DNA of 64,000 nt. It comes from Comamonas fluminis. Its GTDB lineage: Bacteria > Pseudomonadota > Gammaproteobacteria > Burkholderiales > Burkholderiaceae_C. Shown here piece after piece: positions 17,737-25,518 of the stretch. The notes beneath the pieces are model-generated. The model did no database searches and was not told the DNA's origin. It was given only the letters and a program-made list of their open reading frames with translations. Every line of letters begins with the position of its first letter. Within the stretch, counting starts at the first letter, position 1. A program made the translations under genes and the position numbers. The stretch is from the NCBI RefSeq assembly GCF_019186805.1, contig NZ_CP066783.1, positions 1,687,501 to 1,751,500 on the forward strand, written 5' to 3'.

Positions 17737-18236
17737 GGAGAGCTTTCTTGTGTTGAGTGTTTTGTTTACGTTTGGAAATATAGCGGCGCTTTGCATACAC
17801 AGCGGTATTCGATGCAGCACAGCTCGATGAAATCACCTTTTCAAAGTCGTAACAGTGGTTTTTTCACATCAGGAAGGCAGGGGAATCACGGAGGGCGCGC
17901 ATGTGCGGTTATCGCTTGGCTGGTTTTTTGTGAGCAGCAAGGCTAGCTTTGATAAGCCTTGGGTAGTGAGCAAGCGCTGGCGCCTGAGATTCGGTGGAAT
18001 GGCAGTCATTCCATGTTGGAAGAAGTGCCCCAGCTTCGCATCGGTGTCTGCTGGAGCCTGCAAGCCATCACTGTTGTGAATGGATGCATTTCCCTGTGGG
18101 GGTGTTCAGAGTCCAGTTGTGTCTCGCAAGAGCTGGGACGAGAAGGCAAAGTTCGGGGAAAAGGCACTTTTTTGAAAAAAGTGAGCGTTTTCCCGAAAGC
18201 AGTCATTTTTTGTCCCTATAATTCATCCCATCAACA
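17737..18236. other. 500-base gap between porin and tRNA-Pro
   Basis: No convincing gene. The left part must contain the porin promoter. A small inverted repeat (TGGAATG...CATTCCA) lies near 17996-18014. The right end holds the tRNA promoter region. Short frames here lack ribosome sites and recognisable products. Confidence 0.5.
18165..18222 (+). promoter_or_regulatory. tRNA-Pro promoter region with A/T-rich upstream element
   Basis: A perfect TATAAT (-10) lies at 18217-18222, 14 bases before the tRNA. A 9-1-9 perfect palindrome of T6-G-A6 flanked by CAC/GTG lies at 18165-18183, where an UP element would be. I see no good -35 hexamer at the standard spacing. Confidence 0.6.
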
Positions 18237-18313
18237 CGGAATGTAGCGCAGCCTGGTAGCGCACTTGCATGGGGTGCAAGGGGTCGCGAGTTCGAATCCC
18301 GCCATTCCGACCA
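18237..18313 (+). tRNA. tRNA-Pro (anticodon GGG)
   Basis: 77 bases including an encoded CCA. The acceptor stem CGGAATG/CATTCCG pairs 7 of 7. The D-arm is GCGC-AGCCTGGTA-GCGC. The anticodon stem CTTGC/GCAAG encloses loop ATGGGGT, giving anticodon GGG. The T-arm is GCGAG-TTCGAAT-CCCGC with one A-C mismatch. The sequence closely follows the E. coli proline GGG tRNA layout. Confidence 0.95.
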
Positions 18314-18321
18314 ATCTAGAT

Positions 18322-18357
18322 AAGGGTTCCTAGCTATCAAGTTAGGAACCCTTTTTC
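18322..18357 (+). terminator. Terminator after tRNA-Pro
   Basis: An 11-bp perfect stem (AAGGGTTCCTA with TAGGAACCCTT) with a 10-base loop is followed by a T-run. It starts 9 bases after the tRNA. Confidence 0.88.
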
Positions 18358-18630
18358 TATTGTTGAAGATTTACCTCAAAAGGGGGTAACTCAGGGGTGG
18401 CAGCAGTCAAAAGAAAGCAGGCTTGCATACCCGCACTTTTGCGATGGAGCCAAGGGTACCCAAACGATGGGTCGTTCAGGGTGATGTGCAGCACGCCTCA
18501 GAAGCAACCACAACGGCATCTTTGTCCGCCGAAGCAACGGTGCAATTCATGCTGGCCTTCCTCCAAAAAGCAAAGGGCTGTATCCGCCAGTTTGATGGAT
18601 ACAACCCTTATTCAACAGACAGATGACTGC
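18358..18630. other. Gap between tRNA terminator and catabolic operon
   Basis: I see no supported gene. Two overlapping short frames of 67 and 83 codons lack ribosome sites and known motifs. There is no integrase and no duplicated tRNA end, so no sign of an integration site. Confidence 0.45.
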
Positions 18631-19560
18631 TTACAGCTTCATGCGTGAGCGATCTTTCAGTTGGAGTATCTCGCGCACATCTGCGGGAGTTGCAATCTCC
18701 AGCGACAGGGCTTCAAGAATGGAGCGTATGCGCGTGACTTGTTCTGCGCTGCTTTTTGCCAGCTGACCTGGCTGGCCCCACAGGCTGTCCTCAAGGCCCA
18801 CGCGTACGTTGCCGCCCAGTGCGGCCGACATGGTTGCAATGGGTATTTGATGACGACCAGCACCCAAGACCGACCACACATAGTCGTCACCAAACAATCG
18901 GTCTGCCGTGCGCTTCATCATCAGCACGTCTTCGTAGTGCACGCCAATGCCTCCACGAATGCCGAATACGGTCTGGATAAACAGTGGTCCGGTCAGCAAG
19001 CCTCGATCACGAAAATGTGCTGCGGTGTAGAGGTGCCCCACGTCGTAGCACTCGATTTCAAACCGCGTACCGGTCTCTCCACAGGTGCGCAGAATGTGTT
19101 CGATATCGCGGAAGGTGTTGCGGAAGATGTTGGCATCGCTGTTCTTCAGGTACGGCTCTTCCCAGTCGTATTTGAAGTCCTTGAAGCGATTCAACATCTC
19201 ATACAGCCCGAAGTTCATCGTCCCCATATTGAGTGAAACGATCTCAGGCTCAAACACCAGGGCCGGCTGCAAGCGCTCTTCCACCGTCATGATGGGTGAG
19301 CCACCAGAGGTGATGTTGATGATGGCATCACACTCGCTTGCAATGCGCGGCAGAAACTGGCGAAAGAGTTCAGGATCCTGCGATGGCTTGCCATTCTGCG
19401 GATCACGTGCATGCAGGTGAACCACAGCAGCACCAGCCTTTGACGCATCGATAGCGGCTTGCGCAATTTCATCGGGTGTCCTGGGCAGGTAGGGCGACAT
19501 CGAGGGGGTGTGGATGGCGCCCGTTACTGCACAAGTGATGATGACTTTCTTCTGCTTCAT
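18631..19560 (-). CDS. Beta-keto acid cleavage enzyme (BKACE, DUF849)
   Basis: 309 residues. The family condenses a beta-keto acid with acetyl-CoA to yield acetoacetate and a new acyl-CoA (Kce of lysine fermentation is the founding member). The TIM barrel carries the Zn ligands HLHARDP (about residues 48-50) and the late Glu in VGLEDSLWG; SGGSP and the FGIRGGIGVHYEDV block are also conserved. The substrate depends on the pocket and cannot be read here. It is the last gene of a four-gene unit with VOC, FAA-hydrolase and NTF2-like genes, which suggests it handles a keto acid released by ring cleavage and hydrolysis. Confidence 0.88.
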   Translation of the reverse strand: MKQKKVIITCAVTGAIHTPSMSPYLPRTPDEIAQAAIDASKAGAAVVHLHARDPQNGKPSQDPELFRQFLPRIASECDAIINITSGGSPIMTVEERLQPALVFEPEIVSLNMGTMNFGLYEMLNRFKDFKYDWEEPYLKNSDANIFRNTFRDIEHILRTCGETGTRFEIECYDVGHLYTAAHFRDRGLLTGPLFIQTVFGIRGGIGVHYEDVLMMKRTADRLFGDDYVWSVLGAGRHQIPIATMSAALGGNVRVGLEDSLWGQPGQLAKSSAEQVTRIRSILEALSLEIATPADVREILQLKDRSRMKL

Positions 19561-19593
19561 GGTGGCTTGCTCCTGCAGTCACAGGTCAGTCAG

Positions 19594-20007
19594 TTACGCA
19601 ATATTGGTGGCGTGAAATGACGATTGCTTCCATTGGCCATTGGCATCGTCGCGCTGCCAGACCTGCGTTGTCACAATGCGCATGTCAACTTGCTGGCCAT
19701 TGGCGCGTACGCGGATGGTCTGCTTCAACTCACCTGTTGCCACTGCCACATTGAGTGCTGCATTGGATGCGCGGATCTTCAGATCCACACGCTGGACCGT
19801 CAAAAACTCCAGATGCTGAGCGACGGTGTTCAGATAAGCGCTCAGGTCTTCGCCTTGCCCGTTGGCGTGAATGTGAACCAGATCCTGCGTAAGCAGCTTT
19901 TCCAGTGCGGCAATATCGCCCTTTACCAGCGCATCGCAACGCTGTTGTTCGCATTGCGTGATCTCTTGCTGCAGTGTGTTCAAAGTCGTTTGTGTGTTGG
20001 TGCTCAT
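19594..20007 (-). CDS. NTF2/SnoaL-like protein (DUF4440 type)
   Basis: 137 residues. It is a cone-shaped alpha+beta fold of the nuclear transport factor 2 superfamily (EQQRCDALVKGDIAALEKLL; QDLVHIHANGQGEDLSAYL; VVTGELKQT-like strand; MRIVTTQVWQRDDANGQW). Members act as small-molecule isomerases, hydratases or accessory proteins. No catalytic residue set can be assigned. Its ATG overlaps the stop of the FAA-hydrolase gene by four bases, so co-translation is likely. A role in processing a pathway intermediate is inferred from context. Confidence 0.8.
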   Translation of the reverse strand: MSTNTQTTLNTLQQEITQCEQQRCDALVKGDIAALEKLLTQDLVHIHANGQGEDLSAYLNTVAQHLEFLTVQRVDLKIRASNAALNVAVATGELKQTIRVRANGQQVDMRIVTTQVWQRDDANGQWKQSSFHATNIA

Positions 20008-20864
20008 GCTTCTGTCTCCACTCGGTTTTCGATATGACCCAGGCCTTGGATTTCTACGCGGACTACGTCGCCAGCCTTGAGCCAGCGTGGAGGCTTGAAG
20101 CCTGCGCCTACCCCGCCAGGGGTACCACTCAGAATGATGTCTCCTGGCTCCAGCGTGCAGACTTGGGAGAGGTGAACGATCTGGTCGAAGCAGTCAAAAA
20201 TCAGCTCGTGGGTGTTGGATGATTGGCGCACTTCGCCGTTGACCAGACCACGAATGTCCAGCGCATGTGGGTTGGCGATTTCGTCGCTGGTGGTAATCCA
20301 TGGGCCGAATGGGGCATGTGTGTCGAACGACTTGCCCAGCATGAACTGGGATGTGCGCAGTTGCCAGTCGCGCACGCTTACATCGTTGGCCACGCAGTAG
20401 CCGAAGATGGCTTCAGCCGCCTGTTCGCGGGTTGCATGGCGGCAGCGGCGGCCGATCACAAAGGCCATCTCGGCTTCGTAGTCCAGTTGCTCGGAAACCT
20501 TGGGAAGGTCAATGCTGTCGAAGGGGCCGCGTGCGCTGGTGGGCAGTTTGGTGAACCACAGCTGCACCTCGGGGCGCGCCATATTGGCTTCGGCAACGTG
20601 GTCTGCGTAGTTGAGGCCAATGCCAAGGATCTTTCCGGGGCGGGGAACAGGGGCGTGCAGGCGAACTTCGCTGACTGCCCATTCACCGGCACCTGTCGCC
20701 AGCGCTGCAAGAGCAGGCTGCCATTCGGCCCAGTTGGCGATCAGTGAAATCATGTCGCGGGGTGCCTGGGGAAGGTGCCGCGAGATATCGATAACGCGCT
20801 CTTGCGCCGTCACGATGCCGAGTGCAACGCGTCCGTTGGACGCTTCAAAAGTAGCAAGTTTCAT
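20004..20864 (-). CDS. Fumarylacetoacetate hydrolase family protein
   Basis: 286 residues. This family hydrolyses or decarboxylates beta-diketo or hydroxy-dienoate acids after aromatic ring cleavage. The C-terminal FAA fold shows the metal-binding motifs: KILGIGLNYADHVAE, the E-x-E pair in QLDYEAEMAFVIG, and a later Asp in VANDVSVRDWQ. The GDIILSGTPGGVGAGF signature near the end is complete. The N-terminal domain (KLATFEASNGRVALGIV) is the usual extra one. The length is normal. It sits between the VOC dioxygenase-like gene and the NTF2-like gene. Confidence 0.9.
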   Translation of the reverse strand: MKLATFEASNGRVALGIVTAQERVIDISRHLPQAPRDMISLIANWAEWQPALAALATGAGEWAVSEVRLHAPVPRPGKILGIGLNYADHVAEANMARPEVQLWFTKLPTSARGPFDSIDLPKVSEQLDYEAEMAFVIGRRCRHATREQAAEAIFGYCVANDVSVRDWQLRTSQFMLGKSFDTHAPFGPWITTSDEIANPHALDIRGLVNGEVRQSSNTHELIFDCFDQIVHLSQVCTLEPGDIILSGTPGGVGAGFKPPRWLKAGDVVRVEIQGLGHIENRVETEA

Positions 20865-20889
20865 GGTGAATTCCAGAGAAAGATTTCAA

Positions 20890-21471
20890 TCAGGATTTGG
20901 GGCCGACATTGCCACCAGGTAGTGCTGCTGTGCCTTGCTTGGCCAGTTCCGCCTCGCTTGCCCCGGCATGCCACAGTTGCACCATGGCATCAGGATCAAA
21001 TTCCACCCCGATAGGGTTGTCTTCAAAGTGCGAGGTCTTGAAGTACGCAGCGGCTTCTTCGTGCGTAGTGAAGTTGTCTACCTGGAACTCGATCAGAGTC
21101 CCTTCAGGATCGCGGTAGTACAGCGATGTAGTGGGGCCGTGGTTGATGGCCCAGGCGGGCTGAATGTCCAGAGCCTTCAGACGCTGATAGTGCATGAGCA
21201 GCTCGCTGACGGTGCGATAGCTGAATGCGATATGGTCTATGCCCTCGCAATTCTCCGGACGAGGGACCAGACCATCGATCTTGATGAAGGCTGCGCGGTG
21301 ATGTTCGTCGTCGTAGGTGATGAAAGTGAGGAAATCATTTTCATGAACTACGCGTGCCTGGAAGACCTTGAGGTGCCAGTCCACCACCTCGCGATACCGT
21401 GTGCAGCGCAGCACAAAATGCGCCATTTTGAATGGCACAGGTGATTGCGTTGCCGTAGCAATTTCTGTCAT
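20890..21471 (-). CDS. VOC-superfamily protein, extradiol-dioxygenase-like
   Basis: 193 residues from ATG at 21471, chosen because GGAGAC lies just upstream; a frame further up lacks this. It has paired beta-alpha-beta-beta-beta modules of the vicinal oxygen chelate fold. Likely metal ligands are His18 (MAHFVLRC), His80 (GIDHIAF) and Glu128 (EGTLIEFQ), the 2-His-1-Glu triad seen in BphC-type enzymes. It is shorter than the two-domain BphC (about 290 residues). A ring-cleaving dioxygenase or an isomerase is possible. It is the first gene of the VOC-FAA-NTF2-BKACE unit. Confidence 0.82.
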   Translation of the reverse strand: MTEIATATQSPVPFKMAHFVLRCTRYREVVDWHLKVFQARVVHENDFLTFITYDDEHHRAAFIKIDGLVPRPENCEGIDHIAFSYRTVSELLMHYQRLKALDIQPAWAINHGPTTSLYYRDPEGTLIEFQVDNFTTHEEAAAYFKTSHFEDNPIGVEFDPDAMVQLWHAGASEAELAKQGTAALPGGNVGPKS

Positions 21472-21608
21472 ACCTTGTCTCCTATGAACGCTTTTAGTAG
21501 TTGCGCGAGGTCTAGTGCCTGCGCCCTTGTGCATTCAATGTAGAGACAGTGACTTCAGTCAGCTACGCAATTTTTGCTGTATCGCCCGGTTCTTGCTGTT
21601 AGTGAGGT

Positions 21609-22538
21609 TCAGGGTAAGTCCTGCGCAGTGCGGCTGGACAGGGCATTGCGAAACTGGCGTGGCGAAAATCCTTTGAGCTGCTTGAAGGTTCGAGCCAATT
21701 CACTGGATGAAGCAAAGCCCACCTGCAGCGCAATGTCGGTAATGGACTGGTCTGAGTGCTCCATCAGCTCGCAAGCGCGGCGCAGACGTTCCTGCTGCAC
21801 GTATTTGTGGGGTGACAGGCCAAACGAGGCCTTGAACGCACGTGAAAAATGGAAACGGCTCAGGCCTGCAAGGCTTGCAAGCGTTTCGAGGTTGATGCTT
21901 GCGCTCAGGGACTCATTGACGAACTCACGCACCTGCCGTTCAACGCGGGGAGCCAAGCCCCCACGGTGCACGCTGCCAGTGCCTGAGCCGTGCTGCACGC
22001 GTGACAGCTCTTGAGCCAGCAGCGTCAGCAGTGTTTCAGTTTGCAGGCCACCGCGCTCGCGTTGATCTAGGGCGACCCAGGCGCTGATGCGAGAGGCCAC
22101 TGCAACGAGTAGTTCGTTGCACAGATTGGAAGCGGGACGGAACTGGTATGCCCGTTCATCCTCTCCCAGAATCGGATCCAGTCGCTGAGGATCAACCGAG
22201 ATCAGCGTGCAACCGATGTTACTTTTGAGTCCCGACCATGCATTGAGTTGCGAGCCTGCAGGGACCACATCCACACCCGTGCCGAGAATGCCGCGCTGTC
22301 CGATGCGCAGTCCATCAACGCTGCGCCAGCCATCGCTGTAACTGCCTCGGTCAAAGATCAGCAGGGTGTGCGTGTCTCGCACCATGGAAATGGAGTGTTG
22401 CTGGCTTCCGGGCTTTACATAGTGAATGCTGCTCCAGCCAAATTCCTGAATCGGCGAAAAATTCACAGGGAAATCCTCGCACTCAAAGGTAATACCTCCT
22501 GTGTGTGCGGGTGGGGTGATCTGGTTGGGGTTGAGCAT
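21609..22538 (-). CDS. AraC-family transcriptional regulator
   Basis: 309 residues from ATG at 22538 (GAGGAG 7 bases upstream). The N-terminal part is a ligand-sensing domain, possibly a cupin-like AraC binding domain (SMVRDTHTLLIFDRGSYSDG). The C-terminal double helix-turn-helix is clear: LASLAGLSRFHFSRAFKASFG and ITDIALQVGFASSSELARTFKQ. It lies between the divergent flavin-monooxygenase gene and the VOC operon, so it probably activates one or both in response to the substrate. Confidence 0.9.
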   Translation of the reverse strand: MLNPNQITPPAHTGGITFECEDFPVNFSPIQEFGWSSIHYVKPGSQQHSISMVRDTHTLLIFDRGSYSDGWRSVDGLRIGQRGILGTGVDVVPAGSQLNAWSGLKSNIGCTLISVDPQRLDPILGEDERAYQFRPASNLCNELLVAVASRISAWVALDQRERGGLQTETLLTLLAQELSRVQHGSGTGSVHRGGLAPRVERQVREFVNESLSASINLETLASLAGLSRFHFSRAFKASFGLSPHKYVQQERLRRACELMEHSDQSITDIALQVGFASSSELARTFKQLKGFSPRQFRNALSSRTAQDLP

Positions 22539-22759
22539 GCTGTGGCTCCTCAAGCTGACTTGATCGGTACTTGAGTGCGAATTTCGGCCAAACACTTGAT
22601 GCGTGTCATCGGGAATAGCCCTGCATCAGGATGATGTCCTACAAGCAGTGCTCTGCATGTTTCTATCGCAAGAACTGCCAACTTGCGCACATCTGCCTGT
22701 GTTTTGCCTTTGCGCTTTGAGCACATTAGGTCATTCCAAATAACCACAGGAGACAAACC
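22539..22759. other. Divergent promoter region, AraC gene and monooxygenase gene
   Basis: The 221-base gap must hold both promoters. The monooxygenase ribosome site (CAGGAGACAAACC) lies at its right end. I did not find a clear repeated AraC half-site. Confidence 0.4.
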
Positions 22760-24400
22760 ATGGCGAATCAAACTACCACCCAATCCGTAGATGCCCCCGT
22801 CATCATCGCCGGCGCAGGCCCTGCAGGCATGTGCATTGCGATCGATCTGGCCCAGCGCGGCATCGCCAGCGTCATTCTGGAATCGCGCAAAAAGGACGCC
22901 AGGTTTGCGGCCCGTACCAACCTGACCAACACCCGTTCGATGGAGCATTTCCGTCGTTGGGGGATGGCAGATGCACTGCGCGCCAATATTCCGCTGGGCC
23001 CTGAGATCAGCCGCGACATTCGCTTTGTGACCCGTGGCAATGGCCATGTACTGGCAAACTTCCCGGGCGGCGTGCAGTTTGCAGATCGCGCACCGTTTGC
23101 TTCTGAAGTGTCGCTGTGGGGTCCGCAAGCCGCCATCGAGCGCACGATCCGCGAGCGCGTAGCCGCTTTGCCTTTGATTGATGTGCGCTTCGAAGCCAAT
23201 TTCACCGAATTCTCTCAATCCGATGAAGGCGTCACCGTCAGCTATACGGATGCGCAAGGCGAGACCAAGCAGGTGCGCGGCCTGTACTTTGTGGGTGCTG
23301 ACGGCAGCCGCAGCCAGGTTCGCAAGCAGCTGGGCATCAAGATGGCAGGTATTGCCAATCTGGTCTATGGCTTCTCGTGGCTGTTTTATTCCCCCCAGCT
23401 CAAGAAGATCATGGAGGACAACACGGGGCTGGCCGCCATGACCTGGTTCACCAACGAGGACCGTTCCTCAGGCATTCTGGCTCCGCAGCACAGCGATGGC
23501 CATTTCCAGTACTTCTCGGCTCCTGTGAACGAAGAGTTCGACGGCAACAACTGGGAGGCCGTGCGCGCGAAGTTGTTTGCGGACATCGGCATGGAGTTCG
23601 AAACCGAGGTCGTCAGCGGCGGCGAGCTGTGGATTCACTCGCTGTGCGCGCCGCGTTTCAAGGAAGGCCGTGTTTTCCTGGCGGGCGATGCGGCTCACCT
23701 GGTTTCGCCCTTTGGTGGCTTTGGCATGAATGCCTCTATCGGCGATTCGGCAGACCTGTCCTGGAAGCTGGCTGCCGCCATTCAAGGCTGGGGTGGCCAA
23801 AAGCTGTTGGACAGCTACTGCAGCGAGCGCCGCAGCATCTTTGCCTGGATTCAGGAGCTGTGCGAGGAAAGCACCAAGCACGTCGGCCCCTCCTATGTGC
23901 GCGAAGGCATGGAAGAAAATTCGCCACGCGGCGAAGCCATTCGCAATGAACTGGGCCAGAGCATCATTGGCGCCAAGTCGCGTGAATTCGTGAGCCTGGG
24001 CGCACAGCTGGGCTATGTGTACCGCAACTCGCCCATCATCGTGGAAGATGGCCAGGTGGCGCCGCAATCCACCTTTGGCGACTATGTCTCCAGCGCCGCC
24101 CCAGGTGCCCGCGCACCGCACGTGTGGCTGGGTGATGAGTCGCTGTATGACCGCTTCAGCGAAGGCTTCACGCTGCTGTGCGTGAACCACAACGACGCAG
24201 CAGCAGAAGCCCTGGAGCAGGCCGCCCAGCGCCGCGGTATTCCCTTCAAGGTGGTGAGCGTCGAGCACGCCGATTTGCCTGCACTGTATGAAGCGCGCCT
24301 GGCACTGATTCGTCCGGATCATCACGTCGTCTGGCGTGGCAACGCACTGCCGCAGAACGTGGATGCCTTGCTGGCCACGGTCACCGGCTCGGGAGTATGA
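22760..24400 (+). CDS. FAD-dependent aromatic-ring monooxygenase (MhpA/PheA/TfdB class)
   Basis: 546 residues. It is a class A flavoprotein hydroxylase that adds one hydroxyl to an aromatic ring using NAD(P)H and oxygen. The N-terminal FAD motif is IIAGAGPAGMCIAIDL, followed by a DG-like motif in FVGADGSRSQVRKQL. The second FAD motif is VFLAGDAAHLVSPFGGFG, then MNASIGDSADLSWKLAA. The C-terminal thioredoxin-like domain (FTLLCVNHNDAAAEAL; GIPFKVVSVEH) is typical of the phenol/MhpA subgroup. The likely substrate is a phenolic or aromatic acid. It shares a four-base overlap with the hydrolase gene downstream. Confidence 0.9.
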   Translation: MANQTTTQSVDAPVIIAGAGPAGMCIAIDLAQRGIASVILESRKKDARFAARTNLTNTRSMEHFRRWGMADALRANIPLGPEISRDIRFVTRGNGHVLANFPGGVQFADRAPFASEVSLWGPQAAIERTIRERVAALPLIDVRFEANFTEFSQSDEGVTVSYTDAQGETKQVRGLYFVGADGSRSQVRKQLGIKMAGIANLVYGFSWLFYSPQLKKIMEDNTGLAAMTWFTNEDRSSGILAPQHSDGHFQYFSAPVNEEFDGNNWEAVRAKLFADIGMEFETEVVSGGELWIHSLCAPRFKEGRVFLAGDAAHLVSPFGGFGMNASIGDSADLSWKLAAAIQGWGGQKLLDSYCSERRSIFAWIQELCEESTKHVGPSYVREGMEENSPRGEAIRNELGQSIIGAKSREFVSLGAQLGYVYRNSPIIVEDGQVAPQSTFGDYVSSAAPGARAPHVWLGDESLYDRFSEGFTLLCVNHNDAAAEALEQAAQRRGIPFKVVSVEHADLPALYEARLALIRPDHHVVWRGNALPQNVDALLATVTGSGV

Positions 24401-25230
24401 GCATGAGCACATCCTTGAAACACCTTGAACTGGGAGGCATCCGTTGGGCCTACCGCGAGCAGGGCCAGGGGCCGCTGGTGCTGATGAGCCACGGCACTTT
24501 TCTCGATCACTCTTTGTGGGACACGCTGGCGGAGGCGCTCAGCGATCGCTTTCGCTGCGTGCAGCTTGATCTGCCGGGGCATGGCCAATCGGGGTTCTGG
24601 CCGCAAGGCTGGGGCGTGGCCGATCTGGTGCGCCTTTACCCGCAACTGATCGCAGCGCTGGGCGAAACCCAGGCCACGCTGGTGGGCTTGTCGATTGGCG
24701 GCGCGATTTCCTTGCGTGTGGCGGCTGAGCACCCTGAATGTGTGAATGCGCTGGTGTACATGGACGCTGCCGTTGACGCCCCGGGGCCAGCGCATCTGGA
24801 CAATCTCAAGGCGCTGGCGCAGCAGCTTGGCAGCCTGAGCGATGAAAAGGAACGAGCCGCGCTGTTCACCGCCGAGCCATTTCAACGGCTCATGCACACA
24901 CCGGGCTGGCGCGATCAAAACCCGCAACTCGCAGCACATGAGTTGCAAGTGCAGCTGTCGCACCCGCGTGCAGCTTACCCGCTGCTGGCGGGGGTGGTGG
25001 CATCGCTCAACCCCATGTCGCAGAGGCTTTCCGAAGTGCGCTGCCCGGTGCTGGCCCTGTGGGGGGCTGATGACCCGGGAGCCATTTGGAATGATGTGAT
25101 TCGCAACGGACTGCCCTCGGTCAGCCTGCATCTGGTGCCGAATGCCGGTCATCACCTGCCTTATGACCAGCCCCAGCAGTGCGTGGATCTTGTCAGTGCG
25201 TTCCTCGATGGCATTGTCAAAAACAGCTAG
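24397..25230 (+). CDS. Alpha/beta hydrolase
   Basis: 277 residues. The fold is clear: oxyanion motif MSHGTFLDHSLWDTLA, nucleophile elbow VGLSIGGAIS (Ser), acid in LWGADDPGA and catalytic His in NAGHHLPYDQP. This is the size of MhpC-type C-C bond hydrolases and 3-oxoadipate enol-lactonases. It is translationally coupled to the flavin monooxygenase (ATGA overlap; a second ATG 6 bases later is also possible). The probable role is hydrolysis of a ring-cleavage product; the substrate is unknown. Confidence 0.87.
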   Translation: MSMSTSLKHLELGGIRWAYREQGQGPLVLMSHGTFLDHSLWDTLAEALSDRFRCVQLDLPGHGQSGFWPQGWGVADLVRLYPQLIAALGETQATLVGLSIGGAISLRVAAEHPECVNALVYMDAAVDAPGPAHLDNLKALAQQLGSLSDEKERAALFTAEPFQRLMHTPGWRDQNPQLAAHELQVQLSHPRAAYPLLAGVVASLNPMSQRLSEVRCPVLALWGADDPGAIWNDVIRNGLPSVSLHLVPNAGHHLPYDQPQQCVDLVSAFLDGIVKNS

Positions 25231-25260
25231 CCAGTCAATATGAGGGGGCGAGGGCTTGAC

Positions 25261-25315
25261 GAGACAGCCGGCAATTTCAAATTTGCAGATGGAATTTGAA
25301 GTTCCCGGTTGTCTC
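25261..25315. repeat. Long imperfect inverted repeat (two-part stem) before aceE
   Basis: An outer stem GAGACAGCCGG (25261-25271) pairs with CCGGTTGTCTC (25305-25315) using one G-T pair. An inner stem TTCAAATT (25276-25283) pairs with AATTTGAA (25293-25300). No T-run follows. It could be a weak terminator of the hydrolase gene or a leader structure before aceE. Confidence 0.6.
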
Positions 25316-25518
25316 TGCTTTGCAGCATAGGGCGGTAAAGAACGCCCATTTTGGGTGCTCAAGCTGCTGCGCTGGGTTCCAGCGTGCGCGGTGTTGTTGC
25401 CAGTGGAACGCTGGCTGTCATCGCATTGCAAGCCATGTCGCGCAAGACTTCTGGCTCCCCCTCGGATTCCTTTTTACAGAACATCCGTCTATCAATTCTC
25501 AAGTCGAAAGTGCCCTTC

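Noticed and set aside
17997..18013. Inverted repeat GGAATG...CATTCC as a tRNA remnant
   Set aside because: It shares only the acceptor-stem letters with the tRNA 230 bases downstream and lacks any other tRNA arm.
18165..18183. T6-G-A6 palindrome as a terminator
   Set aside because: Its position directly upstream of the tRNA -10 box and the lack of a gene ending before it fit an A/T-rich upstream promoter element better.
18237..18630. Genomic-island attachment site at tRNA-Pro
   Set aside because: No integrase gene and no second copy of the tRNA 3' end seen in the window.
18397..18648. Small genes (67-83 codons) between tRNA-Pro and the BKACE gene
   Set aside because: No ribosome site, overlapping frames, no known motif; the right end runs into the BKACE stop.
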